Origin: Thermomucor indicae-seudaticae
Lineage: Eukaryota; Mucoromycota; Mucoromycetes; Mucorales; Lichtheimiaceae
Length of the DNA stretch: 35,407 nt
Reading direction: 5' to 3'
NCBI GenBank assembly: GCA_000787465.1
Contig: JSYX01000363.1
Location: 1-35,407, forward strand
Of this stretch, positions 1 to 8,850 are shown piece by piece (position 1 is the first letter of the stretch; each line of letters begins with the position of its first letter). Below the pieces are notes generated by a model. It saw nothing but the letters and a program-made list of their open reading frames with translations, searched no databases and had not been told where the DNA came from. The position numbers and the translations under genes were made by a program.

Positions 1-112
1 GTCCAATCAATAAACAGTACATTTGAGTAGTAAACTCTGGTTTTGGGGGGGATGCGATTTGGGTTTACAAGACTCAGTTTGCATTTTCGAGTGACTTTTT
101 CCATTCAAAAAG

Positions 113-1150
113 ATGTTGAATATATTCACGGCTGCTTACGAAGGAAAACTGTTTGTGGTTCAAGAGCTTGTGAATAAGGAACCCGGAGCCGCAACGAGTC
201 ATGACGAGGTAGTTGAACACTGAATTCTTGAAAGAACAGCTTGCTGATTTGCATAATGGAAAGGACGATCGGACTCCTTTGCATTGGGCCGCGTCCGGAG
301 GTCATGATGCAGTGCTCGAGTTTCTGCTTTCAAAAGGAGCGGCTGTCAATGCGGTAGACGATGTAAGCGACACCATTGCAGAAAGAGGAGTGAAAAAAGA
401 GGCCTAATTGGATGGAGGCTTAGTCTGGGTGGACACCTCTCATGATTGCAGGTAGCGCCGGATTGGGGCGTGATCAAACACAATGTTGTTGATTGAAGGA
501 AAAAAAATTAGCGTCAGCGGGGCATGCTGCAACGGTCAAGCTTTTGCTCAAGCATGGCGCGGACGCGTCAGCGCGGAATGACACGGGTCAAACGCCATTG
601 TACGTGCTGGTGGCCAGACAGGGTCAAAAACATGGCATTAAAGCATTTCCTGCTGTTTTTTCTTTTACAGACACTACGCAGCTTCCAAGAATAGGATCGA
701 GGCAAGTTAATCATACAAGACAGAGATCCGAACAGAGAGATATTGATCTGAAGCGGCGGGCCCCCCAGATTGTGAAATTGTTGCTGGAGCATCAAGCTGA
801 TCCCAATCCAGTGAACAACATCAAACAGACTCCTCTGTAAGTTTCCAATCGAACTGTTTACTACAATAGCTAATCTCCGTCATTTTTTTAGACATCGCGC
901 AGCTGTACAGGGTTACACAGCTATTATCCAGTTGCTCCTTGATGCGAAATGCAGGGTAAACCCAAAGGATAGCCAAGCCAACACACCGCTGCACTTGGCA
1001 TGTGAAGAGGGCCACGGGGACGCGGCAGTGATGTTGATTCAACATGGTGGGAACGCAGATCAAGCCAACAGCGATGGCAAGACGCCGTTGGATTTGTGTA
1101 GAACGCCGCAGTTAAGGCAGTTTATTCAAAAGCATCTGGATGAGGAATGA
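113..1150 (+). CDS. NAS6: Nas6/gankyrin-like ankyrin-repeat proteasome assembly chaperone
   Basis: Six-exon model: 113-208, 264-362, 499-599, 671-701, 769-836, 892-1150, giving a continuous 217-residue protein. It is built almost wholly of ankyrin repeats: TPLHWAASGGHDAVLEFLL (residues ~36-54), AGHAATVKLLL, HYAASKNRIEIVKLLL, HRAAVQGYTAIIQLLL and TPLHLACEEGHGDAAVMLI. The C-terminal GHGDAAVMLI plus a final helix match yeast Nas6/human PSMD10 (about 226 aa), a chaperone that binds the Rpt3 ATPase during 19S proteasome base assembly; that role is taken from the family. The intron at 702-768 has a GC donor (GAG|GCAAGT). The second intron (363-498) is the least certain: the chosen acceptor (TTGAAG) keeps frame but drops the start of ankyrin repeat 3. 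The gene converges on the CCCH-Smr gene only 87 bp away, across a run of G at about 1170-1179. Confidence 0.85.
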
Positions 1151-1237
1151 AATACTTGGCGGTCATGGAGGGGGGGGGGTTACCCAGTGTAACTTGTACA
1201 AGTCCATATCATTTGGATTGAGAGTGATATCTTACAA

Positions 1238-2804
1238 TTAAGGCTCGCCGATATAAACCGCAAACATGCCACCGTGATTATCACCCGCAACACTGACTTC
1301 TCTATAACAATAGTTTTCTTTTTCCAGCAGGTCTTCTACAGCCTTGCGCAACTGGCTCCTCTGCTTTTGTCCGTTCTTGGATGATTGGCTGGTAGTGGAA
1401 TGGTTACCGGTACCTGTGATAATCAGTACGAACTGGCCGTTCTCCTTGTCCATGGAACGGTCCCTGAGATATTTAGAGACAAAGGGTCCGGCTTCTTTGA
1501 CGCGCAGACCATGCAAATCAATGAACCTGAGTCTGTCTGGATGGTTCGGGTTCCGCTGGTTAAAGATCCTCAGGGCAGCCTCAAAATGGGCTTCTCTAGC
1601 TTCTCTTGACAATTGGATCGCTTTTTCTTTGAGCTTTCTGATCTCTTCAGGCGGATGGTTGCCTTCTTGCTCGAGTTGTTTGCGCTCTGCATTGATCCTG
1701 TTTCTTTCTGCTTCGAGCCGCAGTGCCTCTTCACGCTTAATAAAGAAGGCGTTGGAGCAGTTCGCGCGCGGTTTGTTGGCTGGCCTCTATTCAACTTACT
1801 TCGGTATTGTAAACCTTGATCACTGGCTCGCCCGTATCAAGATATGGTATCGTCGGCAACTGTTGCATTGCGCGCATCATCTTCTGGGTGAAGAGCCTCT
1901 TTTTTCTCTGTTTCAAGAAGACCAGTGGCTTTTGGAGCAGCATGACTGTATGATTCGTATTTGACTTTGCAATCAACTCGGCCAAGGTGGGTCCATTATC
2001 TCGTTGAGGATGGACAACAAAGTCTTGCTTCATTTCCGTTAGCGCAGGGAATGCTTCGCTATCATCGGTGTCTGGTGGTGTTATCTCTGCTTCGGGCGAC
2101 GCATCATCGTTATCTGTATCCAGTCTACGGTGGGCGCATCTGCAGTCATCCTCTGACAATGGACATTGGTTCAGGCGCCTGCAGGTATAATTTCAGTTGG
2201 AGCAAAAAGGACTATAGACGCTTGAGTGACTGACTGACCATTGAGGGCATATAGCGCGCTTCAGATCGTGCTGATAATCGCACATGTCTCCAAACGGGCA
2301 TTTGTCATCGTCAAGGATATATTTGCATGGTCTCGTCTTTTTGTCGACTTTTGGCCTTTCTCGTAGATCATGCTCTCCATGCGCATACCAGCAATCTTCG
2401 GTCTTGCGAAAACAACGATTCTCTGCCCTGTATATTTGGGTCAGCTCGCAAGAACCGAATGCGCGCGCTTTCTTTTAACTTGCCAATGCTTGCAAATGAC
2501 TATCTTGCGAGGAAGTTCTGGCGGCAATGCGGCCTCTGTTTGGACAGCAGGCTTTTTCGCAGCTGGCTAAATAGAATGGATCACCCTTCTTGTTACATCA
2601 CTCTGGTATTTTCTTTCTTTTTTTACCAGTTTAGAGGATGAAACAAGTTTGCCTGTGGTAGACGACCTCTTTGCTGCGACTTGGGCATAGCTAAATGGTT
2701 TGCTGACAATAGGTAGCTCTTTCTTTGACGACTCGGGCACCAAGCAAGGAAAAGGATCCTCCTGCCTGTTCAGGTTTCAGGTTTCAGGTTTCAATGGGGA
2801 CAGA

Positions 2805-2876
<72 letters not shown>

Positions 2877-3843
2877 TGGAGGACCCACCAGCCGTCGATA
2901 TCCCTGGCTGCTTGCACGTTGCTACTGTCTACCTGGAGAGACTTGTCGTCGTTCAATGTCCCATTGTTGTTGGTGGCTTCTTCTTGCGTCTTGCAGTAGT
3001 CGGATTGACTTTTTGTGGGCCAAACTCGAACGTTTTGTTCTTCATTGATAGACTCTTGTTTGCTAAAGGACAAAGATATGTCCTTGTTCGATATTTGCCC
3101 GTCGCTATCGACGGCTTGACCGTCTATTGGCTTGTTGTAGGTGATAGACAGGTCCAAGTCATGTGAAGGGACCTGCTCTTCTTTTTTGGAGTCCAGCTGG
3201 TATAATGCGATAGAGCTTAACCAGGTCCCGCGTGGCACGGTTACTAATTTAATATAATATTAATACCTTCAAGACGAGTTGCTCAGGGGCCGAGCCAACA
3301 ATGCTAGGTGACGTAGCCATTGATGAGCTCAAAGTGGGACTGGACCACTGCGACTCGCTGCCGCAGGCTGTGGTAACGGATCTATAACGCCAAATGATTG
3401 TGATCAGTAACATAAAAACACTCCTCAGTGCGGGGAAACACCCACGATTCGTCTTCTTCTGTTTGGATGGCTGCGTCTCTCATGATGATTGATTGATCCG
3501 TCTGGGTAGCAGCGTCTTTGCAAGTCGTGTTATTGTGCTTGGAAGAAGGATGTACCCAGGACGGATCGTCACTCGTGACGCAGTTCTCACATTGGCAAAG
3601 GTCATGTATAGGAGGAGGAAGAATACTTGGTGGTGGATAGTAGTAGTAGTGTGGATGGTGGATAGGCACAACGAAGAAAGATGTCCTAGCATGAACATGA
3701 TAAAGACCACCAGCATGAAAATAATAATGAGCGTTTGGCTCCAAGATACTGATGCTGTTGTCCGTATTAGGAGGAAGTAAGTGCTCCGTTGCGTTCACTC
3801 GACGATATCGCTCCAGTGTCTCTCGATCAATCATCATGGCCAT
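1238..3843 (-). CDS. CCCH zinc finger (x3)-DUF1771-Smr protein (paralogue A)
   Basis: Eight exons (3843-3422, 3381-3267, 3196-2889, 2765-2627, 2566-2480, 2420-2239, 2178-1800, 1735-1238) join in frame to 709 residues. The N-terminal half is low complexity (His/Tyr/Pro and Ser-rich). Three CCCH fingers follow at about 353-371 (C-x6-C-x6-C-x3-H), 389-408 (C-x8-C-x5-C-x3-H) and 415-434 (C-x7-C-x6-C-x3-H). A charged DUF1771-like helix spans about 545-600. The C-terminal Smr domain (~614-709) has FIDLHGL, LIITGTGNHS and VAGDNHGGMFAV. Family knowledge: CCCH fingers bind RNA, and Smr domains related to MutS2/N4BP2 often have nuclease or RNA-cleavage activity, so a role in mRNA surveillance or decay is an inference. 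Start chosen at the first ATG of the exon; two further ATGs lie within four codons. The intron at 2766-2888 holds a long microsatellite. Confidence 0.85.
2772..2793. repeat. Short tandem repeat, GGTTTCA x3
   Basis: Three copies of a heptamer (GGTTTCA on the plus strand) sit just inside the intron of the CCCH-Smr gene, upstream of its splice acceptor at 2766 on the minus strand. Simple tandem duplication. Confidence 0.8.
2806..2873. repeat. Compound microsatellite (AC)n(GA)n
   Basis: About 16 AC units (2806-2838) run straight into about 17 GA units (2839-2873). The tract is wholly intronic: on the minus strand it reads as a long (TC)n(TG)n pyrimidine-rich stretch between the donor at 2888 and the acceptor at 2766. 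Confidence 0.95.
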
Positions 3844-4358
3844 CTAAAATAAGAGAGCAAGTAAAAAAAAAAGGGAGGGAGAGAGAGAGAAAAAAAGAAG
3901 AACGGCAATCTTCCGTTGTTGTTTAAGTTTGCGATCCTTTTTTAGGGCAGGTATATACATATACTGGTCGTTGCATATACGTTTACGCTACGTCCCAGGA
4001 TTGGAAATAAAGTTTGTCGGAAGATTAGGTGCAGAATTTTTCCCAAACTGTTCAGATCGTCGACACGATGCGACGAAGCATATCTCCTGGCACAGATTTT
4101 TGAGCACGTTACTTTTTCCAGACAAGTCCCTGCGCAGAAGCAAATGTCAACAGGGTCGTCCGGCACGACAATATACCAACCCATTTCATCATGGTATTTC
4201 ACTCCTCTAGGAGCAGATAGTGACATACAAGGATATGGCATACGCTAACATGATGTATAAGAGAGTAGACTAACATATGACACATTTGGCTATAAGCCAA
4301 TAAGACCGCCACGGCCAATGCGCCACATGACACGGAACTTGAAGCGGTTGATCACCTA
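3844..4358. other. Spacer between the CCCH-Smr gene and the next minus-strand gene
   Basis: Purine-rich on the plus strand near 3850-3900, so a CT-rich leader for the downstream minus-strand gene. A minus-strand open frame at 4226-3942 (starting MSLSAPRGVKYHDEM, cysteine-containing) could be a short gene or a distant exon. I found no splice path or homology that settles this. Confidence 0.4.
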
Positions 4359-5412
4359 TTAGGCTGGATTGCGTTTCTTCTTTGTGGATCCAATCCGCTG
4401 TTTCAAGTGATACTGCGGATCAAGTCGTCGTGGTGGACGTCCAGAAGTCGTTCTGCCACGATCTCCGCCCCCGTCATGCCTCTTTTCTTCTTCCAAGTTT
4501 CAAGTTGCCAAAGCGATCAGGAACATGATTGCTACGGGCGTCAGTGAGTGGCGAGCACTTCTGGACAACGACCGTCGGGAACGCCTCGTGTCGATCATTC
4601 ATGCAAGGAATCGTTAACTCTGGCAACTCACTATGACGAAACTTGCTGGCTGGCGACGATTCGGCGCGCTTGTCTTTTGCTTTGCCAGCACTCGAGAGCC
4701 TGCTTGACTGCCGTACAAAGACATAAGTATATGTTTTCCGGCTCACAGAGCCCGCAGATTGCCACGTTCTCCTTTTCTTTTTTTCCTTGGCTCCCCCATT
4801 TATCATCCTTAATGTAGCGCCAATATGGACTAGTTCTTGTGATGAATTACAGGAATTGGGTTTAACAGAGGGCTGCAGAGGAGTTGGCATTCGTTTGACT
4901 ACGGTTTTGAATTTGTGGAACTGTAGTCCAGAAGAAAAAGTGGTAAAACGGCGCAGGCAGGACGGCTCGAAGAGCTTGTATTTGAAGATGGGGCCAGCGG
5001 GGACAGGGTCCATCATCAACCGCGAAGAAACATTGGGGCGCTGTCAACTACATCTACAAAGACATAAGGAATAGACAGATGACATCGGGTCATAGCTGTG
5101 GAATCCAACCTTGTTGGTTATCACCTTGCATAGTTGTTACGCCTTCACCATCGCTTTGAGCATTTTTCTTGCTGTCCACGGGAAAGCGATTTGTCAAGGT
5201 CAACGGAAAGGTACTTGACGACGCCCCAACATGAACGTATGCAGTATTTCCGACCGGACAGGATAGACGGATCAGAGCCAGAGGACCTTCCTGGAAGCCT
5301 TCACCAGTCTTGCGCCGAACGCGGGCATTACGGGCGACGCGGTACCGCGATTCGTCCACTGCTCATCAGTCCGGTTGATGTGTTCCGAGGCCCACGGGGA
5401 GCCTTTCTGCAT
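4359..5412 (-). CDS. Uncharacterised protein with basic C-terminus (exon structure tentative)
   Basis: Not recognised. A plausible chain is exon 5412-5332 (starting MQKGSPWASEHINRTDEQW), exon 5290-5141 (containing LALIRLSCPVGNTAYVHVG), a long exon from 5040 (containing DPVPAGPIFKYKLFEPSC) running to about 4500-4560, then a last exon ending at 4359. The first two joins keep frame (introns 5291-5331 and 5041-5140). The last exon needs a frame change that I could not place on a unique donor. The C-terminus reads GDRGRTTSGRPPRRLDPQY and ends QRIGSTKKKRNPA, an Arg/Gly/Lys-rich tail like that of RNA-binding or nuclear proteins; this is an inference from composition only. An alternative first-exon reading (VDESRYRVARNARVRRK, 5361-5291) also stays open into exon 2. 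It lies between the two CCCH-Smr genes on the same strand. Confidence 0.45.
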
Positions 5413-5734
5413 GGGGCGTCAAGTGGAAGGGTAATGTCTTTGAAGGCACCTTGAAACGGGAAAAAGGGCGAACAATGGGCTCGAAGGTGGGCAAGTGTTT
5501 TATGCGTCTGTGTAACGGTATTCAAACTTTTTGGAAGGCAGTTTATGCCTTTGCTTCAATCAGAATATTCTGTTGATCTTGCAGCTTCTTCTCTGTGCCG
5601 CGCAGAAACGCCTCAATTGATCTCTGATAAATCACTCATGTTTTGCCGCAACAACGTCATTCACAAGGCACACCGCTGTGGTGTAACCAAAAGGGCAGAG
5701 TACACACACACTCACACTCATTATTGTTCGAATG
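5413..5734. other. Spacer upstream of the unrecognised gene
   Basis: 322 bp between the 3' end of the PAM2-CUE-CCCH-Smr gene and the tentative start at 5412. Short open frames only, with a small CACACACTCACACTC stretch near 5701-5719. It probably holds a 3' UTR and the next promoter. Confidence 0.5.
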
Positions 5735-7909
5735 TCATCGTCTTTTATTGCTACAAGACGACAAGTCAACTGCAAAGATTCCCCCTTTGTTATCTCCAAC
5801 AATACTTGTCTCTGCAAACACATAATTTCCCTCTCGCAGGTACTCCTCCACACTTGGTTTCAACTTGCTCTGCTTCTTGCTTAACCCTGTCGCTCCGGAA
5901 TGATGCCCAGTTCCGGTCACGATATATACCACACCTTCGTAGTTATTACTCTTTAACTTCTCAAACCGCTCCTCGAGCATATCAAGAGCTTCATCCACAT
6001 GCAATCCGTGCAGATCGATAAAAGCCTCGTGCTGATTCCGTTGTTCAAATATACGACGACTTGCCTCTGTATGCATCTCTTGCATCAGACGGTTATAATA
6101 CTTGGCTTCATTTGAATACGCTTTGGCTTTCGCCCCATCGCCTTGCAAATAATACGCCGTCGCTCGACTAAAGAACCGGTTACGCAGCATGCCATATTCG
6201 ATCGCTTTGGCTCGCTATATCCTCATTAAGTGCAAATATTCCAATACGCGGCGCCAATCATCACATTACCTGTTCCAGATACTGCTTATTTAAAGCACTG
6301 CCAGTAACCAGCCAAGGAATCTTTACAGGTTGCCGCAATTGCTGCATCGTACGGCTCTTGTTATTCTTCTTGTTCGTGGTGTTGATCGTCTTCTGTTGTT
6401 GCTGCTGCCCTGCTTTACGCTTAGCAGCCTCGGCAAAGTTGATACGCGGGGTATTATTTTGTGTAGTTGTTGGTGTTCGAATTTTTGCGGCGGAAGCGAG
6501 GGATGGAAATTCTTCTTCGGATTTGATAGATGATGGGTTGGCATAATAGCTGAACGAAGAAGGTTTCTGCTTTTGACTACTGCTGCCAAGGTCAGGATAT
6601 TCCTTTTCGTCAAACTTGACGACGGGTGCTGAAGACTGGGGCTTTTGCACTATCTTACTAGCTACTTCTTGTACGTCGATATGATGTGAAAACTCGCAAA
6701 AGTCCCCTTTAAGGCACGACCCTTGCAACCTGGTAAGACCGTCAGTGAAAAAACTCCCGCCTAAATCTGTGACACAGATCGACAACCCACCAGAATTTGC
6801 AAACCTTTTCCTGTAGGTCGTGCGCAAACCAACAGTCCTTGCGATAACATTCCCCCGCGAGGAAATGACGACAAACTTGTCTTTTTCGGGGAGGCGCTTC
6901 ATTTTTGGTAGTTGTTGTATCTTTCGGTGGAGTCGACTTATTCATCTTCCGGTTAATCAACGCCTCGATCGCGCGATCCAGGTCATAGTCATGTTCTTCC
7001 AAAGCTTTGGCCAGCTCGGACGAGCTGAGATCAGTGAATATAGATTCCAGCATCTGCAATGCGGACATGTCTTCTCCTACGTTTTCTGCCTGCGCTTCTT
7101 CGGCCGAAGGATTTGTAACCGAGAGCGAAAGTCGATTCATATCCTGGATCGTTTCACTGTCTAGCAACGCCCCGTGATAGTACTGCAGCGTCGGGTCAAA
7201 CTCCTTTTCATCCACTTGCGAATACGGATCCCAACCAGCACCGCTTTTTTTCTGGCCTTGATCGTTTTCCCAGATATTTTTGACCGATGAATTAATGATA
7301 GGCGAAGGAGAAGAGTACCAAGCAGTACTCCATGGTGACGAGATGTTGCTGTCAAAGGAAACGTTTTCTGCAGGTCTTGATGCGGATAGCTTCTTTTTCT
7401 CGGGATCGTCGTCAAAGTCGTCCAGCAGTTGAGTGCTGAGGAGATACCCACTCAAATCTTCGTCGACTTCCTGGTCGTCCTGTTGCTGCTGCTGCTGCTG
7501 GTTGCCAAACGGGTCGAAAACATAAGCGTTTGCAGAGCATGGTACGAAAACCGGTGCGCTGGCGTCCAAATGCTGTTGCGTCGGTAATGGTGAAGCGGGA
7601 GGTTTATTATTCGGTGACTTTGGAGAAGAACATCCGAACAGCTAGAGATTGTAAAATGATAAGCTTTTTAGCTGGAACCTTCCGCTAGAAATCGTCAGAG
7701 TACGTGCCTGAAATGTCTTGGCGTTTGTCGAATCGTCGTTGGATGAATTGGAATGAGAGCTAGAAGTCCCCCGAATTGACAAATCACGAGCGTCAGCACG
7801 CTATGGAACGGTAATCACGGTTCTTATGCTCGCAGCTTACGTACTTTTGGAAAGCTGTAACGGGCAAAGGAGACCAATCAGTAGTAACAATGTGTGATTG
7901 ATTCGACAT
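5735..7909 (-). CDS. PAM2-CUE-CCCH(x2)-DUF1771-Smr protein (paralogue B)
   Basis: Five exons (7909-7841, 7800-7708, 7641-6791, 6729-6270, 6214-5735) give a continuous 650-residue protein. Domains in order: a PAM2-like motif LDASAPVFVP (79-88), with a second partial copy ANAYVFDP after it; poly-Gln; a CUE-like helix set LQMLESIFTDLSSSELAKAL then DYDLDRAIEALI; two CCCH fingers (C-x7-C-x4-C-x3-H and C-x7-C-x5-C-x3-H, split by the 6730-6790 intron); short F/YPxL-type blocks; a DUF1771 helix beginning near AKAIEYGMLRNRFFSRA; and a C-terminal Smr domain with FIDLHGLHVDEA, IVTGTGHHSG and VGDNKGGIFAV. Family knowledge: PAM2 binds the MLLE domain of poly(A)-binding protein, CUE binds ubiquitin, and N4BP2/Cue2-type CUE-Smr proteins cleave mRNA on stalled ribosomes. 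A role in cytoplasmic mRNA quality control is therefore a reasonable inference. The intron at 7642-7707 uses a GC donor (CAG|GCACGT). Confidence 0.87.
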
Positions 7910-8359
7910 TGCGTGCAGGCGGATAAAGCAGAACAAATGCAGCGTCGTATTCTGCAACTACATTTGTAACTCCGTCAGGTTTAAGAAAGCCAAAAAGAGC
8001 TCCTGGTTACAGGCTAATAAGGCCTCGGAGCGTCAGGCCTGTGTTTTCTCCCAGTCTACCCGCCAATAGTGCTTAACAACGCACGATATATATATCACGA
8101 TCAACTCACAGTCGTAATCAAACGCGAGACGAAGAGGGGCAAGCAATGGTGAAAAGTATCGCTTTTTTGGACAACTGTGGAGATCCTTGTAAGGGGTGGA
8201 TTGTGGGAGTTCAATGAGCTTGTGCCATTCATGAGGGCGTCTGTGCCCTTGGTCCATGTGCTACGAGGTGACATAGAAACAGACGACATATCCGCGAACC
8301 GTCCGTGTTGCAAAGAGAAATGCTCAATCAATCAATCAATATTCTACACAACGGCCTAA
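7910..8359. other. Intergenic region upstream of paralogue B
   Basis: No convincing gene. Contains the 5' region of the minus-strand PAM2-CUE-CCCH-Smr gene, a short AT tract (TATATATATC near 8087-8097) and a CAATCAATCAAT triplet near 8323-8340. Confidence 0.5.
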
Positions 8360-8593
8360 CATAGTCGACGTTCTTCAACCGTGTTGCTAAAATATGATGT
8401 CAAAGGGGACCGTGAAAAGGTAAAGATCCATGTATTTGTTCCCGAATTTGCTCCTTATGTTGCAGCAAATTACCAGGGCAAATACTATTACTTTGCTGAG
8501 CTATGTTATGCGCATGAAAAAGGGGAACTGAACAATGACTGTAAATGGCTATCTAATGAAATCAATAGGTATGACTGTGTGCAAAAGAAATGA
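8360..8593 (+). CDS. Short unrecognised open frame upstream of the LAGLIDADG fragment
   Basis: Open from 8360 to a TGA at 8591-8593, reading LLKYDVKGDREKVKIHVF then YYYFAELCYAHEKGELNND. Amino-acid composition looks like real protein, but I recognise no domain. It is in the same frame as the homing-endonuclease-like segment that follows, separated only by the TGA. Alternatively, a good donor at 8569 (AATAG|GTATGA) and acceptor at 8620 (TTTCAG) would splice it into a different frame ending at 8696. It may be the front part of a decayed gene. Confidence 0.3.
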   Translation, partial: HSRRSSTVLLKYDVKGDREKVKIHVFVPEFAPYVAANYQGKYYYFAELCYAHEKGELNNDCKWLSNEINRYDCVQKK

Positions 8594-8770
8594 ATAAAGT
8601 GGCGCTCTTGTACATTTCAGAAACTACCATACATTACGAGCTGCGGTTTCTTATTTGATTCGGGAGTTATTCCTGATAATATTTATGATTTATTAACTCT
8701 CGTAGCTTTGGCTCATTGGATTATGGGGGATGGCGTAATCTTAAACAAAGGGTCTGTCTGTTTCATGTGA
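8594..8770 (+). pseudogene. LAGLIDADG homing-endonuclease-like fragment
   Basis: The open segment reads IKWRSCTFQKLPYI, then GVIPDNIYDLLT, then LVALAHWIMGDGVILNKG, stopping at a TGA (8768-8770). The block LALAHWIMGDG with IPxNIYDLLT just before it is the hallmark of the second LAGLIDADG helix region of fungal intron-encoded homing endonucleases, which are normally mitochondrial. Only this ~58-residue block is recognisable, and there is no matching first LAGLIDADG motif, so it is called a remnant: either a nuclear copy of mitochondrial DNA or a decayed nuclear insertion. Both interrupting stops in this frame are TGA, which is Trp in many fungal mitochondria. Confidence 0.6.
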
Positions 8771-8850
8771 TTCGTGGCAAAAGCGGATCTTTTATGTGTC
8801 ATCGAAAAGCTGTCTGCAATAACGGCAATAATTCTTACGGAGAGTCCGTA

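Noticed and set aside
1344..1964. 206-codon plus-strand open frame
   Set aside because: Antisense to the DUF1771-Smr exons of the CCCH-Smr gene, whose domain motifs are unambiguous on the minus strand.
2772..2873. Possible CRISPR-like repeats
   Set aside because: Only simple tandem heptamers and dinucleotides with no spacers; they lie in a spliceosomal intron of a eukaryotic gene.
5545..6021. 158-codon plus-strand open frame
   Set aside because: Mostly antisense to the Smr domain exon of the PAM2-CUE-CCCH-Smr gene.
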